NCBI GenBank assembly: GCA_025465355.1
Contig: JAODNN010000097.1
Coordinates: 1 to 64,000 of the forward strand
Reading direction: 5' to 3'
Origin: Blastococcus sp.
Lineage (GTDB): Bacteria; Actinomycetota; Actinomycetes; Mycobacteriales; Geodermatophilaceae
DNA: 64,000 bases
Positions 53,656 through 63,152 of the stretch are shown one piece after another; position 1 is the first letter of the stretch, and each line of letters starts with the position of its first letter. The translations under genes were made by a program, and so were the position numbers. The notes beneath the pieces are model-generated. The model saw only the letters and a program-made list of their open reading frames with translations. It made no database searches and was not told the origin of the DNA.

Positions 53656-54201
53656 ATGTCGCAGCCGCCTCACCCCCACCAGGACGGCGACCCGTTCGGC
53701 CGGCCCTCGTACGTCCCGCCGCCCGGCCAGGCCTGGCCCCCCGGCGGTCCCGATGGCGGTCCGCCGAGCAGTCGCACGACCGCGATCGCGTTGGTCGTCG
53801 CCGCCGTGGTGGTGCTCGCGGCGGTCGGTGTGACGGCCTTCGTCCTCGGCAGGTCCACGGCGGACGACCTCGCCGGCAGGCTGTCATCGCTGGCCTCAGT
53901 GGCGTCGCCGGCGGCGACCTCCCCGTCGGCCGGGCCGAAGTGGGGAGCGGCACGGCCCTACCAGCCGCAATCGACGAACACCTCGCTGCCGCCGCCGGCC
54001 CTGCCCCCGACCGGGCTCGGGTCCGACCCGCACCTCGACCGGTACGCCCGGGACTGCTTCGACGGCGACATGCTGGCCTGCGACGACCTGTTCGCCGAGT
54101 CGGACTCGAACTCCCTGTACGAGGCCTACGGCGACACGTGCGCGGGCCGGCAGGAACCCGGCACCGACATCTACTGCACGACGGCGTTCCCCGGTCGCTG
54201 A
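53656..54201 (+). CDS. Pro-rich membrane-anchored protein, tandem paralogue 1
   Basis: The 181-residue protein has a Pro/Gly/His-rich cytoplasmic N-terminus (45 residues), one membrane helix (about residues 46-66) and an extracytoplasmic domain. That domain ends in DRYARDCFDGDMLACDDLFA, SDSNSLYEAYGDTC and DIYCTTAF, with four conserved cysteines likely forming disulfides. The next gene is a diverged copy. ATG 53656 is preceded by GGAG. Function unknown. Confidence 0.75.
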   Translation: MSQPPHPHQDGDPFGRPSYVPPPGQAWPPGGPDGGPPSSRTTAIALVVAAVVVLAAVGVTAFVLGRSTADDLAGRLSSLASVASPAATSPSAGPKWGAARPYQPQSTNTSLPPPALPPTGLGSDPHLDRYARDCFDGDMLACDDLFAESDSNSLYEAYGDTCAGRQEPGTDIYCTTAFPGR

Positions 54202-54222
54202 GCCACGGCGTCCTCCTCGCCG

Positions 54223-54276
54223 GCGACGCTGTGCTCCCCACTGTGGTGTGGATGGTGTCTCTGCTCTGGTAGCGAC
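54223..54276. repeat. Downstream copy of a diverged duplication
   Basis: Related to 53491-53542, including a remnant of the fumC start region that no longer belongs to any gene. It supports a tandem duplication of fumC promoter plus paralogue. Confidence 0.6.
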
Positions 54277-54401
54277 TCCGGATGCCCGTTGGGCCACGCT
54301 TTCGGGCCGCCTTCGGACAGGCTCCCGAGCGACGCCCCGCGGCGGCCATACGCTGCGCCGCGCTCGAGCGTTCCGCCGAGCCCGGACCGAAGGACCCGAC
54401 C

Positions 54402-54908
54402 GTGCGGCAATCCCCGACCTACCCCGGTGCCGGCGTCCCCGACGGCGCAGAGCCGCCGCAGGGCGCCTTCCCGCCGCCGCCCTGGGCGCCCGATTCGACC
54501 CCGTGGTCGTCGTCTCCGGGCCCGTGGTGGCCGCAGCCCTCCGCGCCCTCACCGCGGCGGGCGCTCGGCCGGACGGCCGTCGTCGGAATCGCGGCGGCCT
54601 GCGTGCTGGCCGTGGTCGTGCTGGGTGGGGTGATCACCGGGGCCGTGGCACTGGGCCGCGCCGCGGCGGAGAGCATGGCGGGTCAGCCGGCCGCGCCCCT
54701 GGAGATCTCAGCGCCGCTGGACGCCGGGGGTCTCGGCGAGGACCAAGGTCTGAACGGCTACGCCGCCCGCTGTCACGACGGCGACATGCAGGCGTGCGAC
54801 GACCTCTACGACCTCTCGGACCCCATGTCGCGGTACGAGCAGTACGGCATGACCTGCGGTGGGCGGGTCAAGGCGTTGGACATCGACTTCTGCACCGACC
54901 TGGACTGA
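54402..54908 (+). CDS. Pro-rich membrane-anchored protein, tandem paralogue 2
   Basis: The 168-residue protein has the same plan as the gene at 53656: Pro/Trp-rich N-terminus, one membrane helix (about residues 55-78) and an extracytoplasmic end. That end shares CHDGDMQACDDLYDLSDP, YEQYGMTCGGR and DFCTDL, including all four cysteines. GTG 54402, after AAGGA, was chosen over an ATG at 54282 that lacks a ribosome binding site. Function unknown. Confidence 0.72.
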   Translation: MRQSPTYPGAGVPDGAEPPQGAFPPPPWAPDSTPWSSSPGPWWPQPSAPSPRRALGRTAVVGIAAACVLAVVVLGGVITGAVALGRAAAESMAGQPAAPLEISAPLDAGGLGEDQGLNGYAARCHDGDMQACDDLYDLSDPMSRYEQYGMTCGGRVKALDIDFCTDLD

Positions 54909-54921
54909 CCGCGGCCGGGGA

Positions 54922-55989
54922 TCAGGCGGGGCCGTCCGGGCTGTCGAAGGGGACGGCGGAGTAGGCGCGCAGCTTCTCCAGAGAGTGCAGGCTGTCGATC
55001 GACCGGATGGTGCCCGACCTCGAGCGCATGACCAGGGACTGCGTGGTGCAGCCCCCGGAGCGGTACTGGACGCCGCGCAGCAGCTCGCCGTCGGTGATCC
55101 CGGTGGCGACGAAGAAGACGTCACCGCTGACCAGGTCGTCGATGTGCAGGACACGGTCGAGGTCGTGGCCGGCGTCGAGGGCCTTCTGCCGTTCCTCGTC
55201 GTCCTTCGGCCACAGCCGGCCTTGCAGTGCCCCGCCCATGCACTTGAGCGCGCAGGCGGCGATGATCCCCTCCGGCGTGCCACCGATGCCGAGAAGCAGG
55301 TCGACGCCCGTGCCCTCGCGGGCCGCCGCGATCGCGCCTGCGACGTCGCCGTCGGTGATGAACTTGATCCGGGCGCCGGCCTGGCGGACCTCCTGGACCA
55401 GTTGCTCGTGGCGCGGCCGGTCGAGGATGCAGACGGTGACGTCGCCGACCGAGCTCTTCTTGGCCTTCGCGACCCGGCGGATGTTCTCGGCCACGGGCGC
55501 GGTGATGTCCACGACGTCGGCGGCGGCGGGCCCGGTCGCGATCTTCTCCATGTAGAAGACCGCCGACGGGTCGTACATCGCACCGCGGTCGGCCACCGCC
55601 ATCACCGCGATCGCGTTGGGCATGCCCTTGGCCATCAGAGTGGTGCCGTCGATGGGGTCGACGGCGACGTCGGTCTCCGGGCCCTGGCCGTCGCCCACCC
55701 GCTCGCCGTTGTAGAGCATCGGCGCCTGGTCCTTCTCACCTTCACCGATGACGACGACGCCGTTCATGCTCACGGTGCCGATCAGGGCGCGCATCGCGTC
55801 GACGGCCGCGCCGTCCCCGCCGTTCTTGTCACCGCGACCGACCCACCGGCCGGCGGCCATGGCGGCAGCCTCGGTGACCCGCACCAGCTCCAGGGCGAGG
55901 TTGCGGTCGGGGGCCGGCCGGTCGGCGCTGAACCCGCGGCCTGCGGTGCTCGATGGGAGGGGACCTGCAGGGACGACGGGCAGCGACAC
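54922..55989 (-). CDS. glpX: Fructose-1,6-bisphosphatase, class II
   Basis: Gluconeogenic phosphatase of 355 residues. Signature elements are [56 protein letters not shown] and [23 protein letters not shown] 55989 follows a strong AGGAGGT; the frame extends 100 codons upstream but is a shadow of the divergent gene there. Corresponds to Rv1099c and sits beside the DUF4245 gene as in mycobacteria. Confidence 0.96.
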   Translation of the reverse strand: MSLPVVPAGPLPSSTAGRGFSADRPAPDRNLALELVRVTEAAAMAAGRWVGRGDKNGGDGAAVDAMRALIGTVSMNGVVVIGEGEKDQAPMLYNGERVGDGQGPETDVAVDPIDGTTLMAKGMPNAIAVMAVADRGAMYDPSAVFYMEKIATGPAAADVVDITAPVAENIRRVAKAKKSSVGDVTVCILDRPRHEQLVQEVRQAGARIKFITDGDVAGAIAAAREGTGVDLLLGIGGTPEGIIAACALKCMGGALQGRLWPKDDEERQKALDAGHDLDRVLHIDDLVSGDVFFVATGITDGELLRGVQYRSGGCTTQSLVMRSRSGTIRSIDSLHSLEKLRAYSAVPFDSPDGPA

Positions 55990-56056
55990 GGGACCTCCTG
56001 GTTCGACCGCACAGGCACTGGGCGGCAGGGGAGAACTCTCCTGCGATCCTAGGTGA

Positions 56057-56695
56057 ATGACCGGAGTCGGCCCGACGAGCCAGCGATCGTCCAGCCCGCA
56101 GGAGGGCGTCACAGGCCTCGAGGAGAGCGGCAACGCGCCCGCGCCGTCGCCGGCGATGCAGCGGGCTGCCCGGATGAACGTCGCCAACATGCTGCGGTCG
56201 ATGCTCCCGCTGGTGGTGATCTGCCTGGTCATCGTGGGGTGGACGACACTGCGGCAGAAGCCGGACGAGGGGGTCCGGACCGTCGACCCGACCAGCACCG
56301 TCCAGCTGGCGGTGGCGCGGGCGGACTATCCCGTGCAGGCGCCGATCGGCCTGGCCGCGGGCTTCCGGTCCACCAGCGCGCGGACGAACGCGGGGAACGC
56401 CGCCCCCGGCGACCCGGTGACGCTGGAGATCGGCTACCTGACCCCGAAGAACGAGTTCGCCGGGTTCGTCGAGAGCGATGACGCGACTGCGACCCCCCTC
56501 CGCACGGCCCTGGACGGCGCGCAGCAGCGGGGAACGGTCCACATCGGTGGCACGGCCTGGACACGGTCGACCACCGAGCGCGGGGAGACGGCGCTGTCGC
56601 GGACGGTGGGCCCGGTGACCTTGGTGGTCACGGGTTCAGCCAGCGACTCCGAGCTGACGACGGTCGCAGCCGCCGTGCGGCCTCATTCGGGCTGA
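56057..56695 (+). CDS. DUF4245 membrane protein
   Basis: The 212-residue protein has a single membrane helix (about residues 49-63) after a Ser/Pro-rich N-terminus. The extracytoplasmic domain has the DUF4245 pattern ([46 protein letters not shown]). Its divergent pairing with glpX is conserved (Rv1100/Rv1099c). Its 3' end overlaps the convergent xseB by 13 bases. Function unknown. Confidence 0.88.
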   Translation: MTGVGPTSQRSSSPQEGVTGLEESGNAPAPSPAMQRAARMNVANMLRSMLPLVVICLVIVGWTTLRQKPDEGVRTVDPTSTVQLAVARADYPVQAPIGLAAGFRSTSARTNAGNAAPGDPVTLEIGYLTPKNEFAGFVESDDATATPLRTALDGAQQRGTVHIGGTAWTRSTTERGETALSRTVGPVTLVVTGSASDSELTTVAAAVRPHSG

Positions 56696-56919
56696 TCGTC
56701 GGGGGCCGCGGCAGCGAGCCGTTCGCGGGCCCGGTCCAGCCAGTGCTGGCAGAGCCGGGCCAGCTCCTCGCCGCGCTCCCAGAGGCCCAGCGACTCCTCC
56801 AGGGTGAGCCCACCGGCCTCCAGCCGGCGCACGACCTCGGCGAGCTCTTCGCGGGCCTGTTCGTAGGTGGTGGTCGGCTCGGTGCCGGCCTGGTCGCTGA
56901 TCGGTGGGGTGGCGCTCAC
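56683..56919 (-). CDS. xseB: Exodeoxyribonuclease VII small subunit
   Basis: The 78-residue helical protein matches Xse[41 protein letters not shown]. It binds the coiled arms of XseA to make the active exonuclease. GTG 56919 overlaps the xseA stop by four bases. Confidence 0.95.
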   Translation of the reverse strand: MSATPPISDQAGTEPTTTYEQAREELAEVVRRLEAGGLTLEESLGLWERGEELARLCQHWLDRARERLAAAAPDDQPE

Positions 56920-58151
56920 GGTTGTGCATCCTCCTGGGGGCCGCTGCGGTCGACGCGCACGGGGAGCCGGCCACCGGCGACACGAACCTGCAGCAGTTCG
57001 CCGTCGGCCACCTCCGCGGGATCGCGCACCAGGGCGCCGTCGGCCCGCTGGACCACTGCGTAACCCCGTTGCAGGGTCGCTGCGGGGGAGAGGGCGGCGA
57101 CCCGGGCGCGAGCGTGCTCGAGGTCGCGCTCGGCGCCCTCGACCCGCTGGACGAGCGTGCGCCGGGCGCGCGTGCGCAGCCCGAGGACGTCGTCCTCGCG
57201 GCCGTGCAGCAGCCGGTCGGGGGAGGCCAGGACCGGGCGGGTGCGCACCGACTCCAGCCAGCGGTGCTGCTGGTCGAGCCGGCCGGCGAGCACGCTGCGG
57301 GCACGGCTGCGCAGCCCTTCCACGAGCCGGCGCTGCTCGCCGATCTCGGGCACGATCCGGTGCGCGGCGTCGGTGGGCGTCGCGGCGCGGACGTCGGCGA
57401 CGTGGTCGACCAGGGTGGTGTCGGTCTCGTGGCCGACGGCGGTCACGACCGGGGTCCGGCAGGCGGCGATGGCCCGCACCAGGCCTTCGTCGGAGAAGGG
57501 CAGCAGATCCTCCACCGAGCCGCCGCCGCGCGCCACGACGATGACCTCGACGGCCGGATCGGCGTCCAGCCGTCGCAGGCCCTCCATGACCGAGGCGGCG
57601 GCCGTGGGGCCCTGCACGGCGCAGTTGTGCAGCTCGAACCGCACAGCCGGCCAGCGCCGCCGGGCAGTGACGAGGACGTCGCGCTCGGCCGCGCTGTCGC
57701 GGCCGGTGATCACGCCGACGACGGCGGGCGCGAACGGCAGTGGCCGCTTGCGCACGGCGTCGAAGAGACCCTCGGCGGCCAGGAGCCGGCGGATTCGCTC
57801 GATCCGGGCCAGCAGCTCGCCCAGGCCGACGGCGCGGATCTCGGTCGCCCGCAACGAGAACGATCCGCGGGCGACGTAGTAGTCGGGCCGTGCCCGCACG
57901 ATGACGCGGGCGCCCTCGGTCAGCTCCAGGCCCGGCCGGTCGGCGACGTCCCGGTGGCAGGTGACCGGGACCGACATGTCGGCGGCCGGGTCGCGCAGGG
58001 TGAGGAAGACCGTGGCCGCCCCGCCCCGGCGGGAGAGCTGGGCGACCTGACCTTCGACCCAGACCTCGCCGAGGCGGCCGATCCAGTCGGCGACCTTGCG
58101 TGCCACGGTGCGCACCGGCCACGGCGTTTCCGGGGAGGACGGCGCCGTCAC
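56916..58151 (-). CDS. xseA: Exodeoxyribonuclease VII large subunit
   Basis: The 411-residue nuclease degrades single-stranded DNA and processes repair intermediates. It has an N-terminal OB fold ([20 protein letters not shown]) and a catalytic core ([60 protein letters not shown]), then a long coiled segment that binds XseB. GTG start. Confidence 0.96.
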   Translation of the reverse strand: MTAPSSPETPWPVRTVARKVADWIGRLGEVWVEGQVAQLSRRGGAATVFLTLRDPAADMSVPVTCHRDVADRPGLELTEGARVIVRARPDYYVARGSFSLRATEIRAVGLGELLARIERIRRLLAAEGLFDAVRKRPLPFAPAVVGVITGRDSAAERDVLVTARRRWPAVRFELHNCAVQGPTAAASVMEGLRRLDADPAVEVIVVARGGGSVEDLLPFSDEGLVRAIAACRTPVVTAVGHETDTTLVDHVADVRAATPTDAAHRIVPEIGEQRRLVEGLRSRARSVLAGRLDQQHRWLESVRTRPVLASPDRLLHGREDDVLGLRTRARRTLVQRVEGAERDLEHARARVAALSPAATLQRGYAVVQRADGALVRDPAEVADGELLQVRVAGGRLPVRVDRSGPQEDAQP

Positions 58152-58220
58152 GCCGTCCGCCGGTGAGCCGTCATGCCCCGAGCCTGCCAGGTGCCTCCGA
58201 CAGTCCGGCCGGTCGAGGGG

Positions 58221-59375
58221 TCAGGCGTTGCCGCGCCCGTTGCCGGAACCGTTGCCGGAACCGTTGGTGGGCTGGGCGTCGGCGCGCAGCCGCTCCAGCC
58301 GGTTGCGGAGCATCCGCTGGTAGGGCTCCCGGGCGAGGCCTGCCTCCTCGTAGGCGAGCAGGTCCTCGACCGTGCTCTGGGCGTAACCCCGCAGGTGCCC
58401 GCGGAGCTGGGCGATCGAGAAGGAGTCGTAGCCCTCGACCGGCGCAGTCGCCGGGGCCTGCATGCTGGGCGTGACCTTCGTGGGCGCCGCCTTCTCCACG
58501 GCGGCCTTCTTGGCCGGAGTCGCCTTGGCGGCGGCCTTCTTGCCGTTCCGCGGCGTCACGGCGGGCGCGGTCTCGGGGGCAGTGGTGTCGGCGGCAGTGG
58601 TGTCGGCGGCAGTGGTGTCGGCCGGTGGGGTCTCCGCAGTCGGGGTCTCGACCGCGGCGACAGGCGCGGCGGCCGGGGCGTCGCTCTGTGCCTGAGCGGA
58701 CTCCTGGAGCGCCGTCTCGACGGCGCCGGCGTCCTCGGTCGCGGCGTCCTCGGTCGCGGCGTCCTCGGTCACAGGGGCATCGGTCACAGGTGCCTCATCG
58801 GCCGGTGCCTCGGTCACGACCAGGCCGGTGACGGGCGCATCACCGACCATCTCCTCGATCGCGAGGTCGTCGAGGACCTCCTCCAGCACCGTCTCGGTGA
58901 GGGGCGCCTCATCGATCACGACCTGTATCGCCTGCTCGGCGTCCTCCGCCTCCTCGGCGATCGCCACGATCTCGGCGACCACGGCGTCCGCCTCCGCGTC
59001 GTCGAGCAGATCCTCGACGCTCTCGTCCTCTCCGACGTCCTCTCCGGCCGCCTCCTGGTCGGTCGTGTCGGTGAGCAGGGAGTCGCCGGCGCGGTCGAAC
59101 GCGGAGTCGCGGAAGCCGGGGGAGGGCGCGGGCTCGTCGTCGTCGAACGTGGCCAGGCCGGGCTCGTTCTCGCCGCGCAGGCCGGTGAAGAGCTCGTCCC
59201 CCCGGGCAACGAAGCCGGCGTACTGCTGCTGGATCTTCATCGCCTTCTGCATGGCCAGGCCGATGATGCGGACGGGCAGGCCGGGGAGTGTCTCGGGCAG
59301 CTTGCGTGCCTCGTCGAGAACGGTGGCGGCCAGTCCGGCGGCGGCGCGGACAAGTTCAGGGATCTCACGAGGCAT
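58221..59375 (-). CDS. Lipid droplet-associated protein homologue
   Basis: The 384-residue acidic protein. The N-terminus [20 protein letters not shown] followed by [20 protein letters not shown] matches the mycobacterial lipid-droplet-associated family (Rv1109c), encoded beside xseA as here. A long Glu/Asp/Ala/Thr-rich low-complexity region (residues 90-290) precedes a Lys/Ala stretch. The C-terminal helical domain ([38 protein letters not shown]) is the type also found in wall- and septum-linked proteins. ATG 59375 starts at the conserved domain. Confidence 0.82.
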   Translation of the reverse strand: MPREIPELVRAAAGLAATVLDEARKLPETLPGLPVRIIGLAMQKAMKIQQQYAGFVARGDELFTGLRGENEPGLATFDDDEPAPSPGFRDSAFDRAGDSLLTDTTDQEAAGEDVGEDESVEDLLDDAEADAVVAEIVAIAEEAEDAEQAIQVVIDEAPLTETVLEEVLDDLAIEEMVGDAPVTGLVVTEAPADEAPVTDAPVTEDAATEDAATEDAGAVETALQESAQAQSDAPAAAPVAAVETPTAETPPADTTAADTTAADTTAPETAPAVTPRNGKKAAAKATPAKKAAVEKAAPTKVTPSMQAPATAPVEGYDSFSIAQLRGHLRGYAQSTVEDLLAYEEAGLAREPYQRMLRNRLERLRADAQPTNGSGNGSGNGRGNA

Positions 59376-59505
59376 GGGCACAGCCTGCCCCAGAACCGAA
59401 TGGAGAGCAGCTCCGCCGTCTCCAGTACACCCATGCGGTGGTCGTGGCGGGCACCACCCCGTCGCGGCCGAGGGCTCGTCGGCGCACGCACCTACCATGG
59501 GTCCC

Positions 59506-60477
59506 ATGGCTGATCAGCGTGGACGTGTCCTGCTGGCCGATCCGCGCGGATACTGCGCCGGCGTCGACCGGGCGGTCGTTGCCGTGGAGCGGGCGTTGGA
59601 GATCCACGGTGCCCCCGTGTACGTCCGCAAGCAGATCGTCCACAACAAGCACGTCGTCGCCACGCTGGAGCGTCGCGGGGCCGTCTTCGTCGAGGAGACC
59701 GACGAGGTGCCCGAGGGCTCTGTCGTCGTCTTCAGTGCCCACGGGGTGTCCCCGGCGGTGCACGAGGAGGCCGCCGAGCGGCAGCTGCGCACGATCGATG
59801 CCACCTGCCCCCTGGTGAGCAAGGTGCACATGGAGGCCAAGCGGTTCGCCAAGGACGACTTCGACATCCTGCTGATCGGCCACCGTGGGCACGAGGAGGT
59901 CGAGGGCACCTCCGGCGAGGCGCCCGCCCACATTCAGCTCGTCGACGGCGCGGACGACGTCGCGAACGTGGAGGTCCGCGACCCCGAGAAGGTCGTCTGG
60001 TTGTCGCAGACCACGCTCTCGGTCGATGAGACGCTGGCTACGGTCGACCAGCTCCGCACCCGCTTTCCGGGTCTGCAGTCACCACCCAGCGACGACATCT
60101 GCTACGCCACCCAGAACCGGCAGCAGGCCGTGAAGCAGATGGCGGGGGAGTGCGACCTCGTCCTCGTGGTGGGCTCCACCAACTCGTCGAACTCGGTGCG
60201 CCTGGTGGAGGTGGCTCTGGAAGCGGGCGCCCGTGACTCGCACCTGGTCGACTTCGCGTCCGAGATCGACGAGGCCTGGCTGGAGGGCGTCGGCACGGTC
60301 GGGGTCACCAGTGGTGCTTCCGTGCCCGAGATCCTGGTCGGCGAGGTGCTCGACTGGCTCGCCGAGCGCGGGTATCCGGACGTCGAGACGGTCAAGGCCG
60401 CCGAAGAGCGACTGGTCTTCGCGCTCCCGCACGAGCTGCGCAGCCACAGTCGTGCCGCGGCCGGCGGAACGGACTGA
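59506..60477 (+). CDS. ispH: 4-hydroxy-3-methylbut-2-enyl diphosphate reductase
   Basis: Last enzyme of the MEP isoprenoid pathway, a [4Fe-4S] protein of 323 residues. The three cluster cysteines lie in [26 protein letters not shown] and [25 protein letters not shown] and [16 protein letters not shown] are active-site loops. ATG 59506 was used; ATG 59497 in the same frame is equally possible. Corresponds to Rv1110. Confidence 0.96.
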   Translation: MADQRGRVLLADPRGYCAGVDRAVVAVERALEIHGAPVYVRKQIVHNKHVVATLERRGAVFVEETDEVPEGSVVVFSAHGVSPAVHEEAAERQLRTIDATCPLVSKVHMEAKRFAKDDFDILLIGHRGHEEVEGTSGEAPAHIQLVDGADDVANVEVRDPEKVVWLSQTTLSVDETLATVDQLRTRFPGLQSPPSDDICYATQNRQQAVKQMAGECDLVLVVGSTNSSNSVRLVEVALEAGARDSHLVDFASEIDEAWLEGVGTVGVTSGASVPEILVGEVLDWLAERGYPDVETVKAAEERLVFALPHELRSHSRAAAGGTD

Positions 60478-60525
60478 TCCGGCGCCCCTGACGGGGGGAC
60501 GACGCAGGCCCGACGGGCAGGTCGG

Positions 60526-61281
60526 TCAGCGGCGGGCGACCCATCGGATGAGGGCCAGCACGATCGCTGCGACGGTGGCGATGGCCATCGTGGGGAACCC
60601 GCGGATGAGCAGTGTCGCGATCGTGGTCAGGCTGAAGCTCGCCGACGGTGCCAGCGCGATGTTGACCGCCGCCACCGCCATGAAGACCAGCGGCGGCGCG
60701 ACGACCAGCGTGACCAGGTCGCTGCGGCGCACGAGAAGGGTCGCGAGCACCGTGGAGCCGACGAGTGCGATCAGCGTGATCAGGCCGAGGCCGACCCCGA
60801 TGAAAGAGTCGATGCCGGCGCCCGCGAGGGTGACGAGGAAGACCCCGAGCACAGCCACCGCGCCCCGGAACTTGCCTCCCTCGGACTCTGCCGGGGCCGA
60901 CGTCCGGCCGCGGGCCCGAGACGGTGCGCGGTCGTAGTCGCGCTCGTAGTCGCGCTCGTGGTCCCGGTCGTAGTCGTCCGCGGGGCGTCGCCGCTCGGAC
61001 CCGCGGACGGGCGTGGCCGGTCGTCGTTGACCAGCCGGGCGGGGGTAGTCGGCCGCACCACTGCGGTAAGCCATGTCGTCCTCCGGAGCGCGCGTGCGGT
61101 CGGGGCGGGCCGCGCGCGCTCGCGGCGGTGCACTACGGGGGGGCCGCGGGGTGCGGTCGGGGCCCATGCCTCGGTCCATGCCCATGCGGGCCTCGGACCG
61201 GGGAGTCCGGGAGGCGGCGTAGGACCGGTCGGTCCGCGATTCGCCCTGCGACCATGAGTTCGCGGTTCTCGCCGTGGTCAT
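60526..61281 (-). CDS. DUF6542 membrane protein
   Basis: The 251-residue protein. Its first 135 residues are Arg/Asp/Pro-rich and disordered, with RDYERDYDR repeats. The C-terminal 110 residues form four membrane helices (GAVAVLGVFLVTLAGAGIDS, LGLITLIALVGSTVLATLLV, LVVAPPLVFMAVAAVNIALA, MAIATVAAIVLALIRWVA). This is the DUF6542 arrangement next to ispH (Rv1111c). ATG 61281 follows GGAGG at good spacing. Function unknown. Confidence 0.85.
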   Translation of the reverse strand: MTTARTANSWSQGESRTDRSYAASRTPRSEARMGMDRGMGPDRTPRPPRSAPPRARAARPDRTRAPEDDMAYRSGAADYPRPAGQRRPATPVRGSERRRPADDYDRDHERDYERDYDRAPSRARGRTSAPAESEGGKFRGAVAVLGVFLVTLAGAGIDSFIGVGLGLITLIALVGSTVLATLLVRRSDLVTLVVAPPLVFMAVAAVNIALAPSASFSLTTIATLLIRGFPTMAIATVAAIVLALIRWVARR

Positions 61282-61472
61282 GACGCACCTCCGTCCCATT
61301 CTCTCGCGGTCGGCCGGGCGGCCGTCCATCTCGGGTCACGGTAGCGACCGAATCTACGAGTCGCCCGGAGGACGTGGTGGAGTCGCGGTCCTGTGGGACT
61401 CCTGGGGCGAGGCTGGTCAGCCTGGGGCGGGCGGGGTTCCCGGGTTCCTGGGGGCGCTTCCCGGCTACGCCG

Positions 61473-62585
61473 TCAGCCCCTCGTCCCGTCGCGGCTTTCG
61501 TCCTCGTACGGCAGCTCCGCGGGATCCGGGTCGGTCGGTCGCGCGTCCACCTGATGCAGGTCGACCGGGTGCAGGGCCCGGACGGTGGCCTCCAGCGGGG
61601 CGGGCGTGGACAGTGGCGTCTCCGCGATTCCCAGGTCGTCGAATCGGCGGGCGGCGGCGAGAACGGAGCGCTCGTAGGAGCCGACCGTCTCGTTGAAGCG
61701 CGTCATCGTCGTTCCGAGTGCCGAACCCAGGCGGGTGAGGTGACCGGACAACGTGCCCAGCCGCGCATGCAGCCGGCGGCCCACCTCGAGGACCTGGTCG
61801 GCATCGCGGGCGAGCCGCTCCTGGCGCCATGAGTAGGCCACGGTGCGCAGCAGGGCCAGCAGGGTGCTCGGTGTCGCGAGGACGACGTCCCGCGCGAAGC
61901 CGTACTCGAGCAGTCCCGCATCGGCCTCCAGCGCGGTGATGAGAAAGCCGTCCGACGGGACGAACAAGACGGTGAACGGCGCGGCGGGCCGGAACGCGGT
62001 GGGGTAGCGGCGCGCGGCCAGTGCGTCGACGTGCACCCGGAGCTGGCGGGCGTGCGTGGCCACCCGCTGGGCGCGGACCTCCGGATCGGTCGCCTGGACG
62101 GCCTCGATGTAGCCGGTGAAGGGGACCTTGGCGTCGACGACGACCTGCCGGCCGTCGGCGAGCGTCACCACGAGGTCGGGCCGGACCCCGGCACCCTCGT
62201 CACTGGTGCCGGCGGGCTGCTCGACGAAGTCGCAGTGCTCCAGCAGGCCGGCGACCTCCACGACCCGACGGAGCTGCACCTCACCCCAGCGACCGCGAAC
62301 GTGCGGCGTCCGCAGGGCGGTGACCAGGGCCGCCGTCTCCTGCTTCAGCTGGGCGGAGGCCTGTCCCACCGTGCCCATCTGCTCCCGCAGCTCCCCGTGC
62401 GCGGTGGCGCGGGCCCGTTCCATCCCGGCGAGCAGGCGGTGCAGGTGGTCCAGGGACTCGTGAACCGGCTCCAGTGCGGCGTCGCCCTTCCGGTGCCGTC
62501 CGGAGAGCGCGACGACGCCGAGGGTGACGGCGGTGGCCAGGAGTGCACCGAGGAGGAGACCGGTGAGCAGGGAAGCGGCGTCCAT
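61473..62585 (-). CDS. rmuC: DNA recombination protein RmuC
   Basis: The 370-residue protein has an N-terminal membrane helix (about residues 6-27), a coiled-coil stretch and the RmuC nuclease-like core: VRGRWGEVQLRRVVEVAGLL, VRPDLVVTLADGRQVVVDAK, VLFVPSDGFLITALEADAGL. RmuC limits inversions at short repeats. It lies 33 bases downstream of ogt in the same direction. Confidence 0.93.
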   Translation of the reverse strand: MDAASLLTGLLLGALLATAVTLGVVALSGRHRKGDAALEPVHESLDHLHRLLAGMERARATAHGELREQMGTVGQASAQLKQETAALVTALRTPHVRGRWGEVQLRRVVEVAGLLEHCDFVEQPAGTSDEGAGVRPDLVVTLADGRQVVVDAKVPFTGYIEAVQATDPEVRAQRVATHARQLRVHVDALAARRYPTAFRPAAPFTVLFVPSDGFLITALEADAGLLEYGFARDVVLATPSTLLALLRTVAYSWRQERLARDADQVLEVGRRLHARLGTLSGHLTRLGSALGTTMTRFNETVGSYERSVLAAARRFDDLGIAETPLSTPAPLEATVRALHPVDLHQVDARPTDPDPAELPYEDESRDGTRG

Positions 62586-62618
62586 GCCGCAGAGGCTGCC
62601 GGAGGGGTCTGACAGTTC

Positions 62619-63152
62619 TCAGACGGGGACGGGGGCGTGTGCCGCCTCGTGGTCGAGCAGCCAGCGCTTGACCGGCGTCCCCCAGCGGAAACCACCGAGA
62701 CCGCCGTCCGAGCCGAGCACGCGATGGCAGGGCACGAACAGTGCTGTCGCGTTGCGGGCGCACGCATTGGCGGCGGCCCGGATCGCGGCCGGCCGGCCGC
62801 ACCGCGCGGCGAACTCGGCGTACGTGTCCGGCTGCCCGGCCGGCACGGTCCGGAGGACCTCCCAGGCGTCCTCGAGGAACGGGCCGGAGCGCTGGCGGAC
62901 GACCACGCCGTCGATGGCGCCGATCTGCCCGGAGAAGAACCCCTCGATCACGTCGACCACCGGCAGCCGGTCGGCGCGCACGACCCATGTCGGGCGCAGC
63001 GTCCGGTGCACGACGGGCAGCAGCGCGTCCACGTCGTCGGTCCAGCCGCTGGCCAGAACCACCTCCTGGCCGGTGGTGCCCGTGCCCACGATCACGGTGA
63101 AGGGGCCGGGTGGGGTGTCGACGGTGACGTAAAGGGCGGACAGGTTGTTCAT
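62619..63152 (-). CDS. ogt: Methylated-DNA--protein-cysteine methyltransferase
   Basis: Suicide repair protein that takes alkyl groups from O6-alkylguanine. The 177-residue sequence has the active-site motif FVPCHRVLGSDGGLGGFRWG and the helix-turn-helix AEFAARCGRPAAIRAAANAC. ATG 63152 overlaps the stop of the upstream glycosylase gene by four bases, so the two alkylation-repair genes are coupled. Confidence 0.95.
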   Translation of the reverse strand: MNNLSALYVTVDTPPGPFTVIVGTGTTGQEVVLASGWTDDVDALLPVVHRTLRPTWVVRADRLPVVDVIEGFFSGQIGAIDGVVVRQRSGPFLEDAWEVLRTVPAGQPDTYAEFAARCGRPAAIRAAANACARNATALFVPCHRVLGSDGGLGGFRWGTPVKRWLLDHEAAHAPVPV

